This document shows positions 25,801 to 37,800 of a stretch of 64,000 bases of DNA, piece by piece. The notes beneath the pieces were generated by a model, which ran no database searches, was not told the DNA's origin, and was given only the letters and a program-made list of their open reading frames with translations. Both the position numbers and the translations under genes were made by a program. Every line of letters begins with the position of its first letter. Within the stretch, counting starts at the first letter, position 1. Origin of the DNA: Harmonia axyridis. Taxonomy: Eukaryota > Arthropoda > Insecta > Coleoptera > Coccinellidae. The DNA lies in NCBI RefSeq assembly GCF_914767665.1, contig NC_059504.1:21640501-21704500 (forward strand), given 5' to 3'.

Positions 25801-28800
25801 TTGTGAAATAAGCAAAAATTTTTCTTTTTTCTCATTCCCCATTCAATTTTGAGTAAAAAATGAATACTTGTTTGAATCCGAAAAAACTAACTGTTTTCAA
25901 GATAATTGAGCTTTTATGAAAACAAACATACTATTTAAAAAAAATTGTTCAGTAAAAATTTAATTTACAATCCCAACTACAGGTCCGAATAATAAATGGA
26001 TATTCAACCAAAAAAACAAAAAATAATTCCACTTTCACATATATTCTTTCACCAAAGCTGCTTTCTTGCAAAGGTTAATTCAATGGATAATCATTTATTT
26101 TGATAAACAAAATCAGTTTCATATGAAAGTATCATAATTTTTTTTTGGTTGAATATCCAGTTGTTATTTGAACCAGTAATTGGGATTGTAAAATTAATTT
26201 TTGCCGAACCAATTTTTCATTACTAACATGTTTGTATACCTACATAAAAATTTGAAATTTCATGAATATAAATGTTTAAACTAAAGATCTTATCTTGAAA
26301 ACTGTTCGAGATAATTGTACCATTTTTTTTCGAATTTTTGCAAATCTACCCACGTAACACCCTACAGATAACCCGAAATGCATTTTTCAAAAATGACTTT
26401 TAAGAAATGTGAATAAGTACAATTATTCAAATGACATGCCCTGAATTTTTCTCGCCTTTTCGATAGCCTAGTAAGTAATCATCATTTTCTACATAGAAAT
26501 ATGTTGTGCCTAAAATGAATAGTTTTTAAAATGCTTCGCATTTCATGTTTTGTACGGTGTACTTTCCCTGTACACAGTTTCAAAGGAATAAGATTACTCA
26601 CCTCATTCTAACACCTATCAATTATTTCTAAATATTGTCAATATTTGTATTTGAATTCACAGAATTAAAATAATAATCATTGGAATTTATTGACTTCATT
26701 GATAAAAATACATAAATACGAAAAGTGAAAAATTAATCATCAACCTTCAAGAGGACACAAATTTTCATCACTTGCTCTTCTACTAAAACCCTAAAGTCAA
26801 CAAGGGTCCATGACCACCGAATCATTGAAAACCGAAATTCAACTGCTTCTTTCAGATACTTTTCCGGGGTGGCAGTGTCCCCCCCGTAGCCCCCCCAGAG
26901 GAAAATTGAGGCTGTCTCAAAATTTAGTAACGGCGTTCTTATTAACGAACAAAAAATTCGCATATTCAAAGTGCCGTCTGAGAAAGCAATTTCCTCAAGT
27001 TAATATTTTTCCGTTCAGTTACTTAGCCCCCTTTCACCCTTCCGATTGCTCCCTCACGGTAAAAATGTTCTGTACGAAATACAGATTGAAAGAGTATACA
27101 TGTTCTAGCTAATCTGTGGTGGTCTTCAACCAGATGCATTGATCTATACATAATCCATACATAAACAAAAGTCTTAGCATCTTGCGCTCTCCTTAATACA
27201 TACCTCAGAGTCATAAACATAGATAGAGGGAGCATATGTAATTTTCAGTAAGCAAATTCTGTAATCAACATGAACTTTCAAATTTGACATGAAGCGCGCG
27301 GAAACGAAAACATATCACTGATACGATATTTCACTCAATTCGCGAGTTTCTCCACAAAAACGTACTTCTTATATCCCATAGTGAATCAACTTTTCATATC
27401 AACTCAAAATAGTGGTAGTAGTAACAGTTCTTTATTGTTCATAAATAAACAAATGGCCATCGACCTGAGGTCCTTCAGCCCCAACTCAAAATATATTGAA
27501 ATAAATACCTAAAGATATCAGAAATTCAGAAAATTCAGTAGCGCGCCAAACGACGTGAAACAACGGATGACACTAGGAGAGCAAAAGTTGCCAAACCTTG
27601 GATTTAAGCAGGTAGAAACAGAAAATAAAAACATTCTGCATACTATCAATTCGACAAGTAGGAAAAATATCGGATTCAAAATATTTAAATTTGCATATGT
27701 ATTTAATTGACAATCACTCAAATAAATATACTGCTCCACATGAGTTAGGGATGTCGTATTCAATTGTTTAGAAAAGTATGTAATCTTCGAGAAAATCGCT
27801 GTTAAATCATTTAGAACTCAATAACAACTTGAATCGATCCAATAAAAATCAGTATGAGATATTTCGTCAATCTGGTTGCCTTTTTTCTGAAGTTTGGTTC
27901 TTCGCATAAATGCTTCATGAATGTTCTTATTTTGAAATGGAGTCAGTTTATCAACGGCTTTGATTTGAAACGAGTTTTCTGAAAATGCCAAGACGTAAAA
28001 TAACAAACGCTGAGGCTAATATGGCTATCGGAATGCTACAGGGTGGCCTAACTCAGGTTGTTGTTGTTATAGCGGAAAGACTCCAAGTCAGCCAAAGTGT
28101 AATATCTTGACTTTGGAATAGGTTCAGGGAGACAGGTTCTGTGTTGGAAAGACCAAGGCTCGGTGGGCGACGAAAAACAACAACTGCTCAGGATCGTTTC
28201 ATCACCGTTTCGGCGAGAAGAAACCCTACATCTACGTGTAGAATTGTACGGAATACTCTTCAAAATGCAGATGGGGTTCAAGTTTCCATCGAAACCATCA
28301 GACGACGTTTGAGAGAGGTGAATCTAGGTTCTAGACGTCCATTAAGAGGAGTTCCATTAACACGTGACCATAAGCGTCAAAGACTGGAATGGACAAGGCA
28401 ACAGATAATTGGAACGATCATTTGCGTAGTGTCCTTTTCACTGATGAATCCAGATATGGACGAATTTCAGACTCTCGAAGAATAAGGGTATGGACAATCC
28501 CACGCATACCACGTAATCGTCGCTATGTCCAAAAAGTCCATGCATTCCGAGGGGGTAGTGTTATGGTATGGGCCGGGATATGTTTCAACGGGTGCACAGA
28601 TCTACTCATTTGTCCTGGGAATATGACCGCCTTACACTATAGGGAGCATGTCATTGATAATGTTGTGCCAAATTTTCACGCTGCTATTGGTGAAACTTTT
28701 CAATTTTTAGACGATAACGCTAGACCGCACCGTGCAGCCATAGTTGAGAATGCGCGCGAGGAGCATGGTATTCCACATCTACCAATACCTCCACACTCAC

Positions 28801-31800
28801 CAGATTTGAATGGCATAGAACATGCATGGGATATGTTACTCACAGGATTCATTAGGAATCCTCTGTAACGAATTGTATGTTTATTGACAATTGTCTTAAT
28901 AAACTTATTGATTGATTGATTGATATGCTCCAAAGAAGATTAGATAATCAACAACCTACCCCAGAATCCTTAAATGATCTGAGAGAGCTTCTGACCTGTT
29001 TATGGAACCAAATTCTTCAAGAAATGTTCAACAACCTCGTGTGTAGTATGCAAAGAAGATGTCAAGCTGTTATTGATGCCTGGGGAGGCCATACATTGTA
29101 TGGCCTACGATAGACTTAAAATGCTTGAATTCTCTGAGAATAAAATTTAGTTATTTTACCCGATTTTTCTTAACCACTCTGTATACGCTGCAGACCTACA
29201 GGCTAAAATTAATTTTATTTCCTGCAACTTGAAATCATATTAATATGAATTTTCATCACAAAAATCTCATTTAAACTATATTTTTTTGCAATTTAAGTCA
29301 ATATCCCTAACTCAAGTGGATCAGTTTATATTTCATACAATATAATATACATTCATTACGTTATAGTAAAATTGTGGATTTGAAAATATATCACAATCCG
29401 ACAACATAATCTAAACATGTTGTGGACATGTAAACATTGCATATACTTTCTCTATCTATGTTTATTACTCTTTGATACATACATATACACCCTTCACTAA
29501 CTCTTAAGCTTGGCTTTATATCCATATCTGTATTTCTACCTCTGTTTCATCCATATACTGTTTTAATTTACAGCAATACCAAGTTTACAGTAGAGCTACA
29601 AATCGAACAGGCATATATAGTCAGCCAAATGCCGAATCATATTACGATAAAAACTCTGAAACAACAGATTCACCAGGAGAAGTACAGACTGCAGACCCCT
29701 ACAATGACTATTATAGACGATACCAGTCGAATAGAATAGATCAAAATGGCGAAAGGTGAGTTCTTCATACATAAAATAATCTAATTTATTGTAAAACTAT
29801 TTGAAAGATAGGGTTCCCCAAAATCTATTCATCAAATCAAGACGAATTGACAGGTTCTATTTTTTGTTTCAATCACTATCCTAGAAGGTTTTTCATTAGA
29901 TTCTAGGACGTAAGAATGATCAAAAATGATGTTTTTTTTATTACAGTTGACTCTCGTTAACTCGAAATCTTTGATAACTCGAACCCCCTTTAAAAAAAAT
30001 AACCATGCATAATTCGAAATTATTTTTTTTCAAATTATTCATTCTATAAGTCGAAGATACAAAAATTATGTCTATAACTCGAAGTGAGTAGTTAATTCGA
30101 AACCCCGCCGCACAAGTCGCAACGTGTCGGGAATCTATCATATTTAATCTCATCAAAAGAACCTAAATCTGCAGTTTGCAAACATTACGTATGTTTTTAG
30201 GTAAAAACAGTTTTGTGTTTTACAGTGTATTTCAATATATTTTTCCATCGAAAATATACTTGACAAACGCGTTTCTAATAGTTTCAAGCAGAAAAAGATT
30301 ACCGACTTTTGTTACCAGTAAAATTATATGTTTATAGGCGGTAGTGCACAAATTTTTTATTATGTCTGCTCAAAGTTTTTATATTATTTAGAGTTTAAAG
30401 TTGAGTTTTGTGAAGGTTGTTGGAATTACTTCTTTTGTTCAATGTTTTTTATTCCGATTCTAGTAAGGATTCTATAAGACCTCTCAGAAGATTAGATCTT
30501 GTAGGACAATTTATTTGGGGTTTCCCAATTTCTGAAACAAGTTATAAAATCTGAATGATATGCTCCGAATACAATCTCGCATTAATTTTTCAATTGAGTC
30601 AATATTATTTGCTTTATCTTGACTATTCTAGAAGGACGCAGCTTTCCTTGGGCAACTCTATTTTTCGCAACTCGCTTTTTTTGTGCCACGAGCGAAGAGA
30701 GAAACACGATTGTTACGAAAAATAGTGCTCTTCCCATCTGGTTTAACAAGTAACCATTATAGAAAAAGCACACTCATTTTTCGATATTAAACATCCTAGA
30801 AATTTGAGAACTCAAATTGCAAACCTTGTATAAAAATAGATTGAATATTATTTTAAGATGCAATAATAGTATATTATTCAACGAGCGGTAATGTAGGTCA
30901 TAACTCACGCAGATGAAGTTTGCAGCACGAGCCGCAGGCGAGTGCTGTAATTTATCAAGTGAGTTATGACCATTATCGCAAGTTGAATACTATAATTTAT
31001 CTACGAGTATAACAATAAATACTAAAATATAAGAAAAGAGAAAGAACTTTGTCGACAAATCGCAAAAGTTACCTATAAACGTCAAAATTATCAAAATGAC
31101 ATTCCACCCCTCAATAACAATAATAGAATGTTCCCTTTCGGCCAACCGAATAGAAGCACAGAAGTATAGAAGCACAGAACCATCTTTTCCGATTTATTAT
31201 AGTGAGTTATAGCAGTGAGTTATTATAACTCACGCTGTTTGTTAATAGATTCAATTAATTGCTCAAAAGCAGTTGAATAATGAAAATATAATTCAATAGG
31301 AGTAGATAAAGATAATAACTATCCAATTTTATCTTTCATTCCTTTACAGGTATCGAGAAGAAGGACCTTTGAGAGGAGATCAGAGTAGTATATCTGAGAG
31401 TGAAACAGATCCTAACAATATCCAAAACGGATATTCAAACGGTTACTACAGACCTGATGATTATTCCAGTGGAAACGAGGCTTCACGTGGGGAACAATCA
31501 ACACAAAGATCATACACCCAATCAGAGTACGAATCAAGATATGGTAATCGATATGGCCAAAATGAATCCGAAAAAACAGATTCAGGAAGTTCCGGAGGAC
31601 GAAGTAGTTACGGTTCCAGACAATATAGTTCCGGTGGATCAAATACAAATTATGGATCAGAAGGGTATGCATCAGGCCAATCGGGAGGCTCATCCGGTAA
31701 CTATGGACCAGGCAGTTACAATGCAGGTCAGGCTAGCGGTGGTGGAAACAGCGATAAATATGGTTCTGGCAGTTACGGTTCTAGTCCATCTGGAGGAAAT

Positions 31801-34800
31801 TCAGCTACGAGCTACGAATCATCGAGAAGTTACAGCTATAGCCAATCAGGAGGTTCTTCCAGACCAGGAGGGTATGGGTCCGGTCAGTCAGGAGGTTATG
31901 GTTCCGGTCAGGCAGGAGGTTATGGTTCCGGTCAATCTGGAGGTTATGGAGCTGGACAATCTGGAGGTTATGGATCTGGACAATCCGGGGGTTATGAATC
32001 CGGACAATCCGGGAGTTATGGATCTGGAGGGTATGGTCAAGCAGGAGGTGAATCGGGTGTTGCCGGCTCTCGCAGTGGGGTTAAACAAGGCAATAGGAAT
32101 TATGACAGCAGAAATACTTACAGTGGATCTTCAGCAGAATCATCCTACAATACTTACGAAAGTAGCCCTTATGCTAATAGAAGACCCTACTCCAGCAGTT
32201 ATGACATATACGATGCTCCCGGAAGTGCATTGGCAACACGAAATGGCAGTGAAAAATGCATACCAAAATGCTTCGCGCAAAAGGGAGATAGGGTAAGTTA
32301 CTGAAAATCAATTGTGTTAATTTGTAATACAGATATTCGTTTTTCAAAATTATTAAAGGGACTATATACCTCACTCTTTTAATTTTTTTATCGTTGGTAT
32401 AAGTTTATTGTTAATTTTTTAGGGTTTCCAAGGAATGGCGGGGGCACCCGGACAGAAAGGACTTCGAGGATTTCCGGGCGAAGAAGGCAATATGGGACCA
32501 AAGGGAGACAAAGGAGACTCGGGTCCGATGGGACCAAGGGGCCCCAAAGGCAACAGAGGAAAACAAGGATTACCTGGATATCCTGGAATAAATGGAATAA
32601 ATGGAATTCAAGGACCCCCCGGTCAAGCCGGTATTCCCGGTATGGATGGATGTAATGGAACAGATGTAAGTACTTTCCGTCCGATAAAACCAATAATCTA
32701 TAAAAAAATTAAGAAAAAGAAAAAATGATGGTTCTATTTATGCCAGGGAGGAGATGGTGCCAAAGGAGATTATGGGGAACCTGGTCCAAGAGGATACCCC
32801 GGTTTGCCAGGAGTTAAAGGTAACAAAGGTGAAGCTGCACGTTGTGAAATAAATCTGAAGGGACAGAAAGGAGAACCTGGAAGAGATGGTGTAACCGGTC
32901 CTGCTGGTCTTCCAGGACCAACAGGTCCAATTGGGCCACCCGGACCACTTGGTGATGTGGGACCCCAGGTAGGAGAGCATATAACAATGTTTTTGATGAA
33001 ATGATGAACATGATTTCTTGACAGGGTTTCAGAGGTCCTCCAGGACCAAAAGGTCAGAAAGGTCAACCCGGTTTAGGAGCAGAAGGTCAGAAGGGACAGA
33101 AAGGAGAAGTTGGTCTTAGAGGTCCCAAAGGAGAATCTGGTATAGCTAAGTGGTCGAAAAATGGTACGGCTACTGTTGGACCGAAGGGTGAGCCTGGCGT
33201 TCCTGGAGATAGAGGTACAATGGGGCCTCCCGGAGAAAAAGGAGAAAGGGGCATTGATGGTGATTATGGATTCCCTGGTCAAGCAGGTGCAAAAGGAGAG
33301 AAGGGCTTACCAGGCCCAGCAGGACCTAGAGTAAGTATTCTTTGATTTTGTGGTGCAGAAACTCAAAAATATTCCTATTATAAATAATATTCCTGAACAT
33401 AATTCACATTTCTTGTTAGGGACGTGAAGGTTACGCTGGCCCGCCAGGTCCTCCGGGCCAGAAGGGAGACAGAGGTAGTGACGGATTACATGGTTTACCA
33501 GGTCGTGCAGGAATGAAAGGAGAACCAGGTAGAGAGGGTGCTCCCGGTTATCAGGGACTTCCTGGTCCTCAAGGACCTCCAGGAGGAGGAAACGGTAGAC
33601 CTGGACCACCAGGACCTATGGGTCCAAGAGGTTACCCTGGCCCTACAGGACCAAAGGGGTTAGACGGCTTCAATGGACAACCGGGACAAATGGGCCCTCC
33701 TGGTCCGAAAGGAGGCCCAGGTCTTCCTGGAAGACAAGGACCAGAAGGACCTGCAGGTGATAAAGGAGATAAGGGCGACCAAGGATTGTCAGGTTTTCCA
33801 GGTACGGATGGACGAATTGGATTTCCGGGTGAACCAGGACCACAAGGGCTTCAAGGACTTCCTGGTGACAGTGGACAATCTATAATAGTGAGTTGATAAG
33901 TTACACGAATTATACCTATGATACTTCTCTTCACAATAGGACTAGGATTTTTGCAATTCTCAATTCCTCACTTCCACTATGTCATTTCTCCTGTTTTAAT
34001 TTTTAAATTTCACTATTTGTTAAGTTCTTAACTCCTAAATGTGTCATGCTATCATGCAAATTTATCCTAAAGAAAACTTCACTTGGCCTATTCAATATAA
34101 GTTCTAACTTATCGAACCTGCTTGGAATTCCATAGTAAAGATCAGAATATAAAATCTCTGTTTCAATATCCATATCAAATAACACACCGTTCTTCAATTC
34201 ATGCTGGTTAAAGTAAAAGTGAGTTTGTTAGGGCTTCAATTAAATTTTTGTGGCGAGGTAGAATATTTTTAAGTTAAAGATTTAAAGAAATGTAGATTGT
34301 AGATCTCGAAATCACTCTGAACGAGATATCTGTATATGTTTGTAAATTTGACTATGTTTTAGGGACCAAAAGGAGATGCTGGTGAACCAGGCAGAGATGG
34401 AGATAAAGGACAAAAAGGTGAACGTGGTTTTACTGGCGCAAGAGGAGCACCTGGTGATTCTCTCTTTGGAAAACCGGGCAAAGATGGTCCTACCGGAATG
34501 ACAGGTGAAAAAGGGTATCCAGGAAGACCAGGTGTGCCAGGTAGCCCCGGTTCACCTGGTGAAAAGGGTGATATTGGAGGAAGATGTATTGATTGTATGC
34601 CTGGCTTACCTGGAATAAAGGGAGATCGAGGATATGATGGACGAGATGGAGATATGGGACCTAGGGGACCACCTGGACCTATAGGTTATCCTGGAGAACC
34701 TGGTTTGAATGGACCTCCAGGAGTTAGAGGGTCTCCTGGTAAACCTGTGAGTATATAGTTGAGATGTGAATTCAGTATTTGGACAGTTTTCAATTGAGTT

Positions 34801-37800
34801 AATAATGTATGTTTTCCTAGGGTAAAGATGGAGATAATGGTGCTCCCGGAAATCCAGGAAATCCTGGAATACCAGCTATAGTTCCGGAAAATCTTGTTAC
34901 ACCACCGAAAGGAGACAAGGGTGAACGAGGAACACCTGGCCTACCAGGACCTCAAGGAAGACCTGGATCTCAAGGAACACCAGGAGAACGAGGTCTACCG
35001 GGACCACGAGGACTAAAAGGAGACACTGGTGCTAAGGGTTATTCCGGAATGGATGGTAGACCAGGAAGAGACGGACCAGCTGGACCAAGAGGAGAGAAAG
35101 GTTACAGCATTAAGGGAGATACCGGTTTTCCAGGTGACCCAGGCTACAACGGTCCGAAAGGAGAACCAGGATTTCCAGGACTACAGGGAGAACCCGGCAA
35201 TTGTCCCGCAAATATAACCGCCCTGATGAAAGGAAACCAAGGACCTCCAGGTGCACAAGGTCACCCAGGTATTCCAGGTATCGATGGAGAACGGGGAGAT
35301 AAAGGAGATAAGGGAGAGTCTGGGCCTGGAGGTTATCCAGGTAGCGTAGGACCTCCTGGACCTGTTGGAATGAGAGGTCTTCCAGGACCTAGAGGTGAAA
35401 AAGGTGAAATCGGACCTATGGGATTCCCCGGAGAACCAGGAAGAGATGGAGTTAGAGGTCAATCAGGATTCCCAGGAATGAAAGGTTCGAAGGGTGAACA
35501 AGGAATATCGTTAGTCGGGCCAGTAGGACCTCCTGGTTTACCAGGATATCCAGGAGAGAAAGGTTTACAAGGATTACCGGGTAAAACCGGAGCACCTGGT
35601 GCACCAGGTTTACAAGGAATGATGGGTGAAAAAGGTGACCAAGGTGTTCGAGGTCTAGATGGATTATATGGTGCAAAGGGTGTGAAAGGAGAACCAGGAC
35701 CGTTAGGACCTCAAGGAATTGGAGGAACGCCAGGAAGACCAGGTTTTCCAGGACCTAAAGGAGAACCAGGGCCGCAAGGATTGCCAGGCAGACAAGGATT
35801 ACAAGGGTATCCAGGTGTAAAAGGAGAACAAGGTATTCCTGGAATTGAAGGAGCAAAAGGTGAGAAATGAAAACACAAATTGTTTAAATTATAAAATTAT
35901 AATGCGAAAAAACAAATATCAGTTTTCGAGACCATTCGATTCCTATGTCTTATTGTAAGTTCCGATAAGTTGAATACTGTCCTCAACAATTTCTGGTTTT
36001 CGAATAGAAAACGATATGAAGAACGATTCTATTGTTTGGATTGAGTGTAATTCATGAAGGATCCTGAAATGAAATTCAAATATTGAAAATTTTATCTGTA
36101 AATGATTATTTGATCTTCGAAAGTTGTGAAGGAGAACACTTTCTCGTTATAATAATCAATTCCTTCAGAATGCTAGCTGCTGATGACGATATTTAGAAGT
36201 GATACTACAAAATTGGACGAATGAAATTTTTTTTTTATCAAATCAGTTTTTCTTTTTATTTAATCATTAGTTTTATAACTTCATTATCAGGATTAGATGT
36301 CATTAATACTCTGTATTATAGAAGATTTGAAGCATTCATTCCAAAATACATTATTGGCTTGGCTATTCTTATTGAAAAACCTAAAATCTAGAGTGCTTGG
36401 CCATTTTTAAAATGACATTCGAAACTTAGCGTTTTGATTACCTTCAAATGATTTAATTAATGTATTATAGGATTGAAAGGATCTACTGGAAGACTCGGTG
36501 CACCTGGTGCACCAGGTATGGATGGTAGACCCGGCCCAAAGGGAGATAAAGGTGACCGTGGATTACAGGGCTCTTTGGGACCACAAGGTTTAGTCGGAAT
36601 GCCTGGTGCAGCTGGACGCCCAGGTGAAAAGGGAGATCATGGTCCAGTTGGAGAACCAGGTTTGCCAGGACCTAGAGGACCACCCGGTCTCAAAGGAAAT
36701 GCAGGAATACCCGGTTTCCCTGGACAGAAAGGAGAACCAGGACCAGTTTCACAGAAAGGACAAAAAGGAGAACCTGGAGTTCCAGGATTGCGAGGTGCAC
36801 CTGGTTTCGCAGGACAACCTGGATTCCCAGGACCTAAAGGTTTGGATGGATTACCAGGTAAAAGTATTCCCGGACGCCAAGGAGAGAAAGGAGATATGGG
36901 ACGCCCTGGTTTGGATGGAATGCCAGGGCCGCAAGGTATCAAAGGAGAACAGGGTGTACCTGGTTACTCCGGACCTAAAGGAGAACGTGGTTTCCCTGGA
37001 GATCGTGGAGAACCAGGTTAGTTTTTTTGTACTTGAACTTTCCACGAACCTGAAAAGCTTTTTCGACTATTAACAATATCTTTTCTTCAATAAACTTTAA
37101 TATCATTTAAAAAATTCCAAGTGCCTTTAATTTGGACTGTCTAGTTCAATAAGAAATTCCTGGTAATTTCTCTTAATATAACGAAAGAACATAAAATGAT
37201 CCATTGTTCAAAATATGTAGTATGCCAGTTTTACATTGATTCATAATCATATTAATGCATGAACTCAAATTATTTAAGGTCTCGACGGACTGAATGGACC
37301 ACAAGGAATAAAAGGAGATAGAGGATTCCCAGGAATTGAAGGTTTACCTGGAGAAAAAGGTGATATATGTCTTCCCGGTCAAGCAGGATTTGATGGACCT
37401 AAAGGAGAAAGAGGTTACCCTGGACCAATGGGCCCAGTAGGTTTTCCCGGACAAAAAGGAGAATTTGGAGATCGTGGTTCACCAGGTCCTCTGGTATCAA
37501 TAAAGGGACAGAAAGGAGAATTGGGGCCACCAGGACCTTTTGGTCTTTCTGGAGATAAGGGCGATCTTGGTTTACCTGGTTTGGATGGTCGACCGGGCGA
37601 GAAAGGAGATGCAGGATTTCCAGGATTGAAAGGTTCGATGGGTTTCCCAGGACAACCTGGTCAAAAAGGTAAGATTGATAATCAAAAAATGTATTTATCA
37701 TAATTGATAATTATTATTTATCAGGTAACGCTGGACTACATGGGCTTCCTGGTGCACCTGGCTTAACGATCAAAGGTGAAAAAGGTTTACCAGGTCTACC

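Larger units (their letters stand above)
27731..29324. mobile_element. Tc1-type DNA transposon in vkg intron 2
   Basis: Terminal inverted repeats CTG(C/A)TCCAC(A/T)TGAGTTAGGGAT at 27731 and, inverted, ending at 29324, with further matching bases inward. A TA lies before the left end; the right flank has drifted. It encloses a dead transposase gene and an 86-bp retroposon insertion. Confidence 0.8.

Noticed and set aside
31867..32010. Regular 24-bp tandem repeats as a possible CRISPR or minisatellite array
   Set aside because: They lie in frame in a confirmed collagen exon and encode the octapeptide GGYGSGQS; there are no spacers.
31400..32296. A 298-codon open frame in another frame over exon 4
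   Set aside because: A shadow of the repetitive exon; the silk-like frame connects to exons 3 and 5 with correct phase and collagen continuity.
36637..36942. Proline-rich open frames on the - strand over collagen exons
   Set aside because: Antisense shadows of Gly-X-Y coding DNA (Gly codons read as Pro/Ser); also seen at 32738-33066, 37714-38025 and 38137-38340.
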